A stretch of DNA of 45,088 bases from Basidiobolus ranarum (Eukaryota > Basidiobolomycota > Basidiobolomycetes > Basidiobolales), in contig JASJQH010006903.1 of NCBI GenBank assembly GCA_040143965.1, positions 1-45,088 on the forward strand, read 5' to 3'. The notes under the pieces were generated by a model. It made no database searches. It was given only the letters and a program-made list of their open reading frames with translations, and was not told where the DNA came from. A program made the translations under genes and the position numbers. Each line of letters opens with the position of its first letter. Position 1 is the first letter of the stretch. This document shows, piece by piece, positions 34,041 through 44,672 of the stretch.

Positions 34041-34973
34041 GGAAGGATCATTAACCCTAGATTCTATCTAGTGTGAACTCGAATTTCTAAGGATGAAATA
34101 ACTATCTAAAACATGTTTTGCTGTGTTTGTCTGTAGTCACTGATATTCCATATGTTACCAATTACATGTCAAGCCACATTCAGTGTTGGGAGGACTTGAC
34201 ATACCAAATTACTGCAGATTGTTGAACCAATAAATAAAGGTAACGTACCTTTTATTTGGATTTAAACGATGATTCTTCAACTGAACTAGACGTACTTAAT
34301 ATACCCAAGGTAAAGTATCATCTAGACAATACGAAAGAAGGCTGCAACAGCGAGTGTTGAATTCTGTAAACATGTTAGAAGATATCATCCGGATAATACT
34401 ATTGTCTACAAAAACAACAAAAATCCGAAGAAAACATGCAGTCTACGGCAATTTCGGCATTCAAAATCATCGATTCCGATCATTGGGCCATATAACGGCC
34501 TTACTTTTTCGGTTATAATCGATGTATAAATCATAGTGATTCATTGAGCGACTACTGGAAGTTGATTGGACACAGTTATCAACCAATCAGATTTACACTT
34601 GTAACTAGATACTACAGCTCTGTATTGTTTGAGTATTCTAAGGTGTTCGGAGTATAACAATGATCAACATAAGCATGCTTTATAGAATGCCACAGCGAAA
34701 TTACCTCAAGTGAATACGGGTAGTTAGAGTTCAGATGTAACAATAACTATTTTAGTGAACATGATAGATTGGGCCAGGTCTTTCACCAGCTTTGCAAATT
34801 CATTCGACTCTGTTATAGCTATCAGAATAAGAGCCCTGGGCTCTTTACTTTCTATAGCTTAATCCTTCTTCGTTTAGTCAAACGATCATTGCCCTTATTG
34901 TAATATACTAATATATATCACATACGTTAAATATGGATTGATGCTAAACGAACATAAGCTAGTGACTGTTAGA

Positions 34974-35043
34974 TATTTGTGGCCAATAGCATTAATTGCT
35001 CTAGAAGCTAAAAACCCGAGCAATTAATGCCATTGGACAAATA
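34974..35043. repeat. Long near-perfect inverted repeat (hairpin)
   Basis: Arm 34974-35001 and arm 35018-35043 are reverse complements over 26-28 nt with only a 2-nt gap and one mismatch, around a 16-nt loop. The 13-nt core next to the loop, GCATTAATTGCTC against its complement, is perfect. Such a stem could be a foldback element or MITE remnant, a small RNA precursor or a replication or cruciform site. Confidence 0.8.
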
Positions 35044-35535
35044 CGAGTTTTGTTCAGAATATGATTTGAAAGCAATGTAAATATAGTTGTGGGGAGTCAA
35101 CCCAAAGATATCCCACTGATCCAACTTTTGTGTAACAGCTCTTATATGAGAATTCCACATATATCAAATTGGTTATTCTAGGTGTTTGTTGTTAATATAC
35201 GCGAGCGCACCTTTTAAATGTTTTAAATGCTAACGGTTCAAACACAGCTAACTACATAAATCAAACTGAAATTGAAACGAGCCTGATGAGTTGATGGTAG
35301 CCTCCAGTCAAGAACAGCCGCGAAGTTAACTGAGGGTGGTTATTCAATAAAGCGACAATCTTAGTCCAAACTTTGGAACTAGCATCAGTGATAATCTGAT
35401 CCAGCCAGGAAAATATATTGACTCGTCAATGATAATAATTTGGAAATAGTTCAGTCACAAAAGAGACATTACTAGATCGGATGAGGGGATCCATATTCAT
35501 ATATACACTTGTACTTGATCTCGTAAACCAATATG

Positions 35536-35566
35536 TGCGCAGATCCAATCATGCCGACAATGCGCA
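35536..35566. promoter_or_regulatory. Pair of TGCGCA palindromes upstream of the copper ATPase
   Basis: Two copies of the 6-bp palindrome TGCGCA lie 25 bp apart (35536-35541 and 35561-35566), about 45 bp before the TATA box. The spacing suggests a site for a dimeric or repeated DNA-binding protein; no known fungal copper-regulator consensus is claimed. Confidence 0.3.
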
Positions 35567-35608
35567 TCTTATGCTTACCAATTATTTAAGCCGAGCGCAA
35601 CATTGCAT

Positions 35609-35620
35609 TATATATATAAA
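35609..35620 (+). promoter_or_regulatory. TATA box of the copper ATPase
   Basis: TATATATATAAA lies 126-137 bp before the ATG at 35746, leaving room for a normal start site and a 5'UTR of about 100 nt. Confidence 0.6.
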
Positions 35621-35745
35621 GGCACTGTTTGTGGAGTAACAAATATCAATTCGATACTACTTCATAAGCTCAACTTCAACTCTACTTTATTTGTAGTGAT
35701 TTTACTCCACTAAATTCTAATCTTCGTTGCTACATACACATTCAG

Positions 35746-38700
35746 ATGCTTTCCACTTTCACAGTCAGTGGGATGACATGTTCATCTTGCGTAAATGCTA
35801 TCGAATCAGCTTTAAAGAAACTCAAGGGAGTTAAACCTAACAGTGTTTCCCTTTCTCTTCTTACTGGGAAGCTCTTACTTGAACATGACGGGGGCCTAAT
35901 CTCGACTGCTGATCTAGCACAAATTATCGAAGATCTTGGCTACGATGTTCTTGATTCATCATATGAAGAAGATGAGTCAAACAAAGAAGATACAACCATT
36001 TCGTTCAATGGTGATAACGAGAAGACAGAGACTCTGCAAAAGGAAAAAAATACCAACCAAGAAGCCAATAAAGTCAGCACTGTTCGATTAATACTATCGG
36101 ATGACCCCGCATACACGACTAATCTACGTAATATGGATAACTTGAAAGAATCACTCGTATCAAAAGCTGGGATCATTTCGATTTCAGTGTCGCTTAGAAA
36201 TACCAATAAGATGGAACAGCCAAAAGCTTCCAAGAACTACAAGTCTCTCTACCTTAGCAAATTCAAGCGAAGCACAAGAGAGGTCAAACCTGAATACTCC
36301 CTCTCCATTCAACATCATGGCCAGACAATTGGTATTCGCTCGTTGATTACTATTTGTAAAGAACAGGGATATTTGGCGAAAGTACTTACAAATAACTCCA
36401 ACCAAAGTGTCAACCTTCAAGCCAGAGCTCAAGGGGAAATTCGTCAAGCACGAAAGAAATTCCTGTCATCTCTAGTATTTGCTATACCAGCTTTTGTGAT
36501 ATCTATGGTGATCGGCATGTTTCTTCCATCGGATAATGCAGCTCATCTGTTCTTTAAGCAGGATATTTTCGGACTCAGAGGTCTTGGATTAGGCGTATTT
36601 ATAATGTTCATCCTCGCAACCATAGTTCAATTCACTCTGGGAATTCCGTTTGTAAAGCATGGTTATAAATCTATTCGTCGTGCTAAAACTGCAAATATGG
36701 ATGTACTAGTAGCTTTGGGAACCTGGGTAGCCTATATCGCTTCTATTGTGAACATCGTAGTTAAGGTGGTATCATCTCCTGAACATATGGGTGGGGAAAT
36801 GGATGCCAGTATGGATTCGCATAGTATGGACTTTTTTGAGACATCAATTTTCTTAATCACTTTTATCTTACTTGGAAAATACCTTGAAGCTTTCGCCAAA
36901 GAAAAAACAGTTGATGCTATGGTAAAACTGACCAATCTTCAACCCGAGAAAGCCACTCTTGTACATATTTCAACCAGTGGAGAGGTAGAAAGAGAAGAGG
37001 AACTGCCTTTAGAATTGATCCAAGTAGGCGATATTTTAAAGGTCAATGCTGGTGGACGTCTTCCTTGTGACGGGGTGATTGTTCGTGGATCTACTGCTAT
37101 TGATGAGTCAATGTTAACAGGCGAGCCAGTTCCAGTTCCAAAGGATGTTGAAGACGAAGTAACTGGTGCTACCATCAACCAAAGTGCAACCATATTCATG
37201 AAAGCCACTCGTGTTGCTTCTGATACCACTCTTTCACAAATTATTGACCTCGTGCAATCAGCTCAAGCAACCAAGTCACCTCTCGAAGCACTGGGTGATC
37301 GTATATCCCACTTCTTTGTCCCTATTGTAGTAATACTAGCAATCCTGGTATTTGTTATATGGCTCTTATTGACCCAGTTCAACCGTGTACCTCAAGAATG
37401 GATTCCGGAGAGTCAAGGCGGTGTACTGTTCAGTTTGTTCTTCGGGCTCTCAGTGTTAGTAATCGCATGTCCGTGCGCTTTGGGTCTTGCTAGTCCAACT
37501 GCAGTCATGGTGGGAACTGGAGTAGCTGCCAAGTATGGAATTCTCATCAAAGGTGGAGGTGACACGATGGAGCGTGCTAGTAAATTTGACACCATCGTAT
37601 TCGATAAGACTGGTACTTTAACTCTAGGAAAACCTGAGGTTACTACGATGCAAACCCTCGGTTATAACGATATGGAAGCTAGTGACTGGATTCAAAAGGT
37701 CACTCAATTATTAGCTTGCTCTAGTGATCATCCATTGTCCAAAGCAATCTGTAAATATACTCAGGTGAAGGAAACCCTTGATAGCATCGCTATTACCCTG
37801 GAGTCTGTGAAAGAAATTCCTGGAAGAGGTTTGATGGCAGAAATCTCAACTCAATCGCTTCCAAAGGCTTTGGTTCCAGTCCTTGGTCTAAAAGGAAAAG
37901 ATAAAACCGGCAATTTACGCTTTTCAGTAGTCTACGGGAATGAAAGCTGGATGAGCCAAAACCAATGCGACTTCCCAACATCCATATATTCTCCACTAAT
38001 CCGTTCAGAGTTAGATAAACATCAAACCGAAGGAGGAACACTTGTGATGTTAGGCTTTTCTTTGTTATCTTCAGAAAATGACGTTAAAGCCAAATCACCC
38101 CTTCAAATAGGAGGAAAGATTCTAGGCTACTTTGTTCTAGCCGATGTTATTCGTACTGAGGCCAAACAAACCATCGATAGTCTCAAGAAACAAGGGAAAC
38201 AAGTGTGGATGATCACCGGTGACAATGAGTTGACGGCTAAATCGGTGGCTACTAAGCTCGGTATTGACAATATTTTGGCTAATGTACTTCCGGAACATAA
38301 AAAGGCTAAAGTACAATGGCTACAACAACAACCAGTACAGAAAGGCAATTCCAACTCAAGATCATTCAGAATTCGTGGTTGTTTCTCTCAATGGAAAGTC
38401 AGTCCCATGCAACAAGCACCAACAAAACGTATGCTAGTAGCCATGGTAGGTGACGGAATAAATGACTCACCAGCATTAGCTCAAGCGGATATTGGAATTG
38501 CCATGGGGGCTGGGTCGGATATAGCTCATTCAGCAGCTCAGGCAGTTCTACTACGCTCAAGACTTGATGATTTACTCATTCTGTTCTCCTTGTCAAAGAA
38601 AATCTTCAACCGTATTCGCTACAATTTCATTTGGGCTTTTGGTTATAATGTTTTAGCCATTCCAGTGGCTGCTGGTGTATTTTTCCCATTATTCAAGGTT

Positions 38701-38799
38701 GCTCTACCACCTCCACTTGCTGGTCTTCTAATGATCGGTTCAAGTTTGAGCGTCCTTGGCTCCTCACTGGCCTTGAAGCTCTACAGACCACCCAAATAA
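35746..38799 (+). CDS. CCC2: P1B-type copper-transporting ATPase (Ccc2/ATP7 family)
   Basis: Pumps Cu(I) into the late secretory pathway to load cuproenzymes. One exon, 1017 aa. Residues 1-70 are an HMA domain with the metal site GMTCSSC (C12, C15). A second HMA-like region (about 110-215) keeps the fold-like ending IGIRSLITICKEQGYLAKV but has no CxxC. Then come the transport helices, actuator loop TGEP (T458), the intramembrane CPC (C575-P-C577) that marks copper specificity, the phosphorylation site DKTGT (D620), the nucleotide-binding SSDHPLSKA, the hinge GDGINDSPALAQADIGIAMG, and helix motifs YN (AFGYN) and MxxSS (MIGSS). All key residues are present. Yeast Ccc2 is 1004 aa. No intron in a 3-kb gene is notable beside its intron-rich neighbours. 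Confidence 0.96.
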   Translation: MLSTFTVSGMTCSSCVNAIESALKKLKGVKPNSVSLSLLTGKLLLEHDGGLISTADLAQIIEDLGYDVLDSSYEEDESNKEDTTISFNGDNEKTETLQKEKNTNQEANKVSTVRLILSDDPAYTTNLRNMDNLKESLVSKAGIISISVSLRNTNKMEQPKASKNYKSLYLSKFKRSTREVKPEYSLSIQHHGQTIGIRSLITICKEQGYLAKVLTNNSNQSVNLQARAQGEIRQARKKFLSSLVFAIPAFVISMVIGMFLPSDNAAHLFFKQDIFGLRGLGLGVFIMFILATIVQFTLGIPFVKHGYKSIRRAKTANMDVLVALGTWVAYIASIVNIVVKVVSSPEHMGGEMDASMDSHSMDFFETSIFLITFILLGKYLEAFAKEKTVDAMVKLTNLQPEKATLVHISTSGEVEREEELPLELIQVGDILKVNAGGRLPCDGVIVRGSTAIDESMLTGEPVPVPKDVEDEVTGATINQSATIFMKATRVASDTTLSQIIDLVQSAQATKSPLEALGDRISHFFVPIVVILAILVFVIWLLLTQFNRVPQEWIPESQGGVLFSLFFGLSVLVIACPCALGLASPTAVMVGTGVAAKYGILIKGGGDTMERASKFDTIVFDKTGTLTLGKPEVTTMQTLGYNDMEASDWIQKVTQLLACSSDHPLSKAICKYTQVKETLDSIAITLESVKEIPGRGLMAEISTQSLPKALVPVLGLKGKDKTGNLRFSVVYGNESWMSQNQCDFPTSIYSPLIRSELDKHQTEGGTLVMLGFSLLSSENDVKAKSPLQIGGKILGYFVLADVIRTEAKQTIDSLKKQGKQVWMITGDNELTAKSVATKLGIDNILANVLPEHKKAKVQWLQQQPVQKGNSNSRSFRIRGCFSQWKVSPMQQAPTKRMLVAMVGDGINDSPALAQADIGIAMGAGSDIAHSAAQAVLLRSRLDDLLILFSLSKKIFNRIRYNFIWAFGYNVLAIPVAAGVFFPLFKVALPPPLAGLLMIGSSLSVLGSSLALKLYRPPK

Positions 38800-39385
38800 G
38801 CGCAAGGTGAATCTGCTTACAACCTGAACCATATATTTGGATATCATATGATCATACTAGAATCGCAACCACTATGTTTATCAACTGGGCAAAAATATAT
38901 CGATAACGCCATATATTTGCACAGCTTTCTTTTAACTACTGTCAATGTAAAAATCTGTATGGGGCTTTATATTTTCATTACTATATTGTACATGCAATAC
39001 ACATAAAAATAAATCCTCTCGTTTTCATTCAACAAAAGATTCATTTTCTAGTTCAAATCACCTTCTTAATTCACTTGCTCTATTTACCATTGGACAGTGA
39101 TAAAAGTTTCTTGGTGTATTACCGTTCAGTTACCACTACAATCAACCGTTACGAAATGATAATAAAGTCATGAATGTATGTTTTACACACAACATTGGAG
39201 AGTTAAGGTTAGGGCAAGATATTCTCAAAATTTTATTCATCACTTGAAATACTTAATGTAGACACAGAAACAAAACTATGAATGAATGTGCGCGAAAGGT
39301 GAAGGGCATTACCACGATTGATTAAGATTAATGAAATGATTGATATGTTGGATGATTTCATGGGTAACTATTTGAAATTCATATT
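38800..39385. other. Convergent intergenic, ATPase / S28 peptidase
   Basis: About 590 bp, AT-rich 3'-end sequence of two genes. It contains AATAAA at 39008-39013, about 210 nt after the ATPase stop, which may be its poly(A) signal. Confidence 0.5.
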
Positions 39386-40872
39386 TTACAACATCCACTT
39401 CTTGAAAGTCTCTACCTGGGCCTTTCTGGTATCCTTAAGAGACTGGGTATCGAATGGAGAATCAGAACCAAGATCGGTACAGTGAGATCCCTTCTTGATG
39501 ACAGCAAGAGGGTTGGAGGGTTTGCTTTGACGCTTAGGAGCATGAGGGGAGTTGACTGAGAGCTTTCTCCAGGGATCAATTTCTCCATCAGCGTAGAAGA
39601 TTCTGGAGGTGCGTACGTGCCAGCCCTTGTGCTCACGGTTGAACTTCTTGATATTAGGGGTCATCTTTCTTCCGAAGATCTTCTCACAAGCCTTGAGCTG
39701 TTGTTTCAAGTCACAGTGCTTGGAGCGAACACGTGGGAGGGATCCACGTGGGGCAGTCTGGAAGTAGCCAAGCTCAATGCAAGTTTGCCAGTACCAGCCC
39801 TTGGTATCATCATGAGCAAGATTCTTGTTCATACCCTCATAATCGTAGAAGTGAAGAGAATCAGGTCCAGTGACTTGGTTGCTAATATAAGCACCCCAAA
39901 CCTTTAATTTGTCTTGGACAGATTTGGCAGTCTTGAATGGCTTACAGAAAGCATCAAAAGGATCAATAGCTGCAGGCTTGTAGTATTGAACAAGTCCAGC
40001 AAGGATATCAGTGTAAGCAAAAGCAAAATCAGCATTGTCGGTAATGTTCTGTAATCCGAAGGTGGTCTTGAGACTAAGAATTTCTTTCTTGTTACCCTTA
40101 TCAAGGATACCATCGATATACTTGGTAACTCGGTGAAGATCCTTGGAGCAAGGAATAGCTTCGGTCAAAGTGAGATCATACTCATAGAAATCGGCCTGAG
40201 CTTGAACAGGGCCAGATGAGGCTAAGGCAGCATGAATCAGCTCAGGGTATTTTTGACGACCCCAGGAAGCTTGACCTCCGGCATAGGAACCACCGACAAG
40301 AGCCCACTTGGTCTTCGAGTTGACACCGTTGTGCTTGAACTTCTTAATGAAGTTGGCGAAATCAGCCAAACCTTGGTTGACAGTCAAGTATTTCATACCT
40401 TCGAAGGTAGATTGGGCAGTAGGAAGTGATTTACCGTAGTAACGATGCTCCAAGCCAACAATCAAACCATTAGTGGCCTGAGCAAGATTACGGAGCTGCC
40501 CACCGCCAACTGGTCTAGCAGGTCCTTCTCCTGGGGAATATACTAAATTACAAAATTATTTAGTTAAAACTGGAAATTAAGGGAAAATATGAGGACAGAC
40601 TGCTTACAGTATACAGGGCCACCGGGCTTGAAATAAGTGGAATTCAAGAAATAACGCTGTTTGAACACTGAAGTCTTGTGACTGAAATGATCAATCTTCT
40701 GATCGAACCATTGTTCAGGAAGAGCTTGAGGGTTGGCAGCCAAGATGTGAGGAATGCTTTGAATCCAGTCTTCACCTTCGAGTTGAGCATGATGTCTCTT
40801 AATATGAACGGCGTTGGTGGCAGTGAACAAAGCCAAAGAGCCAAATAATGTCAAGCAGGCCTGTACCTTCAT
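39386..40872 (-). CDS. Secreted serine carboxypeptidase, family S28
   Basis: Prolyl-type serine exo- or carboxypeptidase related to PRCP/DPP7 and fungal acid endoproteases, expected in the vacuole or outside the cell. Exons 40872-40608 and 40542-39386 (intron GTAAGC...TTTAG) give 473 aa. A signal peptide occupies about residues 1-21 (LTLFGSLALFTATNA). Next come the S28 opening PEQWFDQKIDHF, the strand FKPGGPVYLYSPGEGP rebuilt across the junction, GLEHRYYGKSLP, the nucleophile GGSYAGG (S174), and the Asp and His of the triad in DGEIDPW (D411) and GSHCTDL (H442). ATG 40870-40872 is preferred over an in-frame ATG at 40914, because it begins the signal peptide and lies correctly below the TATA box at 40921-40930. 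Confidence 0.94.
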
Positions 40873-40920
40873 TGTATGAAAAGATGATGATAATGATAAG
40901 TGGAATAGCCACATCCATAG

Positions 40921-40930
40921 TTATTTATAA
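40921..40930 (-). promoter_or_regulatory. TATA box of the S28 peptidase
   Basis: Minus-strand TTATAAATAA lies 49-58 bp before the chosen ATG. Transcription starting 25-30 bp downstream would fall between the two in-frame ATGs, supporting the start at 40872. Confidence 0.6.
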
Positions 40931-40954
40931 TCGACCCCAATCCAACCGGGGTAG

Positions 40955-40988
40955 CCCGCATCACCCACATCACCCGCATCACCGGCAT
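40955..40988. repeat. 9-bp tandem repeat in the S28 promoter
   Basis: Nearly four copies of the unit CCCGCATCA (one copy with A for G, last copy partial), about 25 bp upstream of the TATA box. GC-rich against an AT-rich background. Confidence 0.75.
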
Positions 40989-41515
40989 GGTTTTTGTTTA
41001 ATGGATATACAGCAATCAATATCAGTGAGTATATAATTATTTCGAACTAATCCAGTATGCAGGCTCATTGCTAAATTAGATAGCAAGTAACTAAATGTGT
41101 GTGACTACATCCCATTTCTTATCCCATTTCTCATATATCAAATGACTTTGAGTAATACAGTTCTCATGTACAAAGCGAAGACGATTCTGACTCATTCCCA
41201 GGTGCGAGGATCGCAATATCTTAGATGGTCATGTGGACGTGCATAATGTATGTACAATTTGCCAGAATAACTCTTCAGAGCCGCCATTCTAGTTAGCAGC
41301 AAACACTTAACTCCATGCTGTCTAGGCTATTTATCATTGATATGTTTACTGCATGCGTACGTATTCACTGCCTATCTTGAGAAAATCCTGGATTTAGGTT
41401 TTGTGTCGGTAGCTTGTACATATTGGCTGTTAATTTTGTCAACAAACTCGCACGCTTTGTGCTGTCGTCTTTTCTTTACATCATCATTCGTCAATTCTAT
41501 GAGCAATAATTATGT

Positions 41516-41579
41516 TACTTGAAATATAGTCTAGTAATTTTAAATGCTACTTGAGATATAGTATAGTAATTATAAACGC
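41516..41579. repeat. 32-bp direct tandem duplication
   Basis: Two adjacent copies beginning TACTTGA(A/G)ATATAGT and ending AAA(T/C)GC, with about four differences; a fragment of a third start (TAC) follows. Confidence 0.75.
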
Positions 41580-42274
41580 TTACTACATTGATTCCAAATC
41601 GTGATCGTGGTAAATCCTAATATTCACGCTCTCAGTTAGCACACAAGTCAACTTCAATTGAAAACACACTAGAAACACTTGCATCGTGAGAATTGCCTTG
41701 ACTGCCATATTCACCTGTATAACAGTAGTTGAGGATATCATAAAGCATGACTAATTTTACGAGTAGCCTATCTTTTTTAGTATCTTTTAGGATTCGTATC
41801 ACATGTAGCTTTTCAACGTTTCATCTGGATATATTCTCCATTAGCTTCACTCGAGTTTCGTAGAGAAGTGGCCAAATTCACCATTGCAACACCATTAGAA
41901 CGTGAAACTCGGAACGTTTCTTTCATAAATAGTATATAGACTGGAGTTGTCTGTTCTCTACCACTATCCTCCTCATTTTAGTCAATCCATCTCTATACGT
42001 TCTAGGAATTCAGCAACAATACGTGCTGGGAATATTGGGTAAAATATACATGTGTACCTAGACCAGTAATCCGATTTCGTCGCTCTCGGATTAGATACAC
42101 TTTCCCGTATATTGTCTATACCATCTCCATATCACTAATCAAGCGGCTAATCAGGCGGTGTGTCACTGTACAAATTACTTACTAAATTCGAGAAACCCAT
42201 GATTCCTGATAGTGAACCACCAATAACTATTCCCACAATTATGCTAACCCGGGCCATATCGGAAGGGGAGATCA

Positions 42275-43434
42275 ATGACAACGAAAGGTACCTTACTTTC
42301 AGATGCTGACTACAATTGTGTTAGTATTAGCAATTCTAATCCTGATCGTAGATCATCTTTAAACGATCGACATCTGAGAATTTTTGATAGGTTAGATGGT
42401 TGCTTATTCACTACTTTTGGTGACGAGGAATCCTATATCTCATTGGCGGATGGTCTACATTTTTATCCAAAAACAGTGAACACAGTACACGATAAAACCA
42501 GCCCACTACCAGATGTATCGAGAAGCATGAGGCATGCTGAAGATGCAGGCCATTTACAACGAACAAATGATAAGTCTTTGCGTGAGAGAAGTTCAAAAAT
42601 TCGCGAGTGGACCCGCCAAAAATATGTTCTGTTTATCGCCAATCTATTGGTAAATCTTCCTCAACTTTCTGTTATTATTATATATTATGCCACCTTCTAA
42701 CGGTATATCTAGCTATTCTTGGTCAACTTAGGTCAGTTGCTGTTCAGCTTTGTGACATTAGGTCAAGGTGAGTATTCTTTTATTTTCAGTCTCTCCTTGA
42801 GTAGAAATTTCATCTTGCTTGCGTAGCTTACTTTGGTGGTGGGCTGTTATGGAGTGCTCATCGAGATATTTTGATAATATGTATGGTTGGTAGTATATGG
42901 GGTTTCATCACAAGTGTTTATGGATTTTATGGAATCCTACGCCATGAACGACGCATCCTGACCATCTACTGCATTGCCTTGTGGCCTTTGATGGGGTTGA
43001 CAGCAGGTGTTGGTTATGTAGCATTTAGAAGGAATCGATGGAATTTACGCAACAAGCTAGGTCATTTATGGAAAGATATGAGAGTCTCACAACGTGCTTC
43101 CATTCAAACAAATGTAGGTTTTTCTCAATTGAAATGAATCCTACGCGTTATTTATGATTTTATTCAGCTTCGTTGTTGCGGTTTCTTAAGTGCAATGAAT
43201 GGTCAGGCCAATACTAAGCAGTGCTACAGTAGAGCTTTACTACCTGGATGTTTTAGTAAATTGTATCAATATTCAAGGAATACATTACCCATCATATATC
43301 TCACTTCATTGGCCGTTGTTTTCCCTCTTTCTCTGGTCGTCGCCTTAATTGCTATTTTATGTTCGAATCATATTAGCAACGATACCCGTAGTGATCCACC
43401 TTTTACTTTGTTCCCACATCATGAAGAGAATTAA
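42275..43434 (+). CDS. Tetraspanin-family membrane protein
   Basis: Four-helix organiser of membrane microdomains. Exons 42275-42649, 42713-42767, 42827-43113, 43168-43434 join to 327 aa. Helix 1 is rebuilt over two introns (QKYVLFIANLL + FLVNLGQLLFSF), followed by GGGLLWSAH, helix 2 (ILIICMVGSIWGFITSVYGF), helix 3 (YCIALWPLMGLTAGVGYVAF) and helix 4 (about 276-300). The large extracellular loop has the hallmark LRCCGF plus two further Cys (QC and PGC), the minimum set for two disulphides. The loop is short, about 75 residues. Odd: the first ~112 residues are polar and precede helix 1, where tetraspanins usually have fewer than 20. A later in-frame ATG, or an unseen intron, could give a shorter form. 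Which fungal subgroup (Pls1, Tsp2, Tsp3) it belongs to is not settled. Confidence 0.8.
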
Positions 43435-44672
43435 TAATTTTTATTTTAGCATGACTGATGCAAAAATCTATGAGTTGGAGTGATCATGGATTGTATAAAT
43501 ACTTTAGTTAGGCACTTTAATATCATTTTTTATCTTTCAACATTTGATATAACTTGCAAATGTTGAAGAGCCAATAGCTCCATCATTAGTATTCTGCCTC
43601 AACACAGTGACAATAGTGACGGATCTTCAAATATGTTCGCCTAAGTTAGAGGGCCAATGGCATATTTCAGCAGTGTAGATTATATGATACTCAGTACACT
43701 AAGAAAGGATGATATCGGATTTATACTCATTTCATTGGCAATCTGACCAGGTTACAAAGATAGTTGAATAATAATATGAAAATAAACTGATAAATGATCA
43801 AATTACTCCTGTAATTAGAAAAATTTCTTGGTGCAAGAGTAAGAGGTGGGTAGAATAATGGGAAGAAATACATAACTTGAGCCTATTACTTCAATATACT
43901 GGATTAGGGATTTGAACCACCAGAATATGAATGCAAAAGTCAATTTTGTATTTTGGACTCATAAAACAAATATTTGATTTTTAATATAACTAGCCAAGTT
44001 TTCAATAAACATGCAAAGTATAGTGTAAGAATATTCAAGTGCTTGGCTATAGGATCCCAACATGTCCTACGTTTGGGATTAAAATCAAGAATGTAGTAGA
44101 TATGTAGCCGTGAGGTTTTTTAATTCCCAAGACTAGATTTGCCTGCGATTATTTAGGTGAAACGAGTAGCCATTGTTGAAGATAATTATGATTGGGAAAA
44201 ATAGAATGATCATATGCAATAAACCTTCCAGATAATCTCGCACTGTATTTGCTGATACTTAATCTAAGTTAGTCATCTAGGATCTGAGATGCCAGGGAGA
44301 CAATACTCACGAACAATCCACTCATACATACCCTAGCCTAGCATTAGCACTTCCACTGATCGTATATTTTCATACAGTACAAGATGCAAACGAATTGTTT
44401 GACGGAGGTTAAAATCATTTACTGATTTGTAACGATAGAGTTGTAAGTCGATGGTGAGGTGTTCCTGGTTTACTCCCTTTCAATGGGATCTTTTTGTTCG
44501 GGTTTTAGCGTTTCAATAACACTGTGACAGTGGCGGAATTCAACTCAGAAGTGGGATACCTCATGAACATAAATAGTAGGATTCAATCTAAAGAGAACGC
44601 TCCCTTTCGAACGTTTTCGTTTGACTTCGGTACAGAGATTCACATTCCCTTCTTATTAACGACCAAAAACTC
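43435..44672. other. Intergenic between tetraspanin and Kre9-like genes
   Basis: About 1.24 kb of AT-rich DNA with dense stops. No domain, RNA gene or repeat seen. A minus-strand open frame at 44588-44794 is the antisense shadow of the next gene's first exon. Confidence 0.5.

Larger units (their letters stand above)
33806..35745. other. Long intergenic region upstream of the copper ATPase
   Basis: About 1.9 kb without a credible gene. It holds a 20-bp tandem duplication (34001-34040), a strong hairpin (34974-35043), a pair of TGCGCA sites (35536-35541, 35561-35566) and a TATA box (35609-35620) just ahead of the ATPase start. Confidence 0.6.
40873..42274. other. Divergent intergenic, S28 peptidase / tetraspanin
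   Basis: About 1.4 kb. Next to the S28 gene are its TATA box and 9-bp repeats. A 32-bp tandem duplication lies at 41516-41579. A TATA-like AGTATATAGAC occurs near 41931-41941, and may serve the tetraspanin with a long leader. No other gene was recognised; the small open frames here lack conserved features. Confidence 0.5.
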
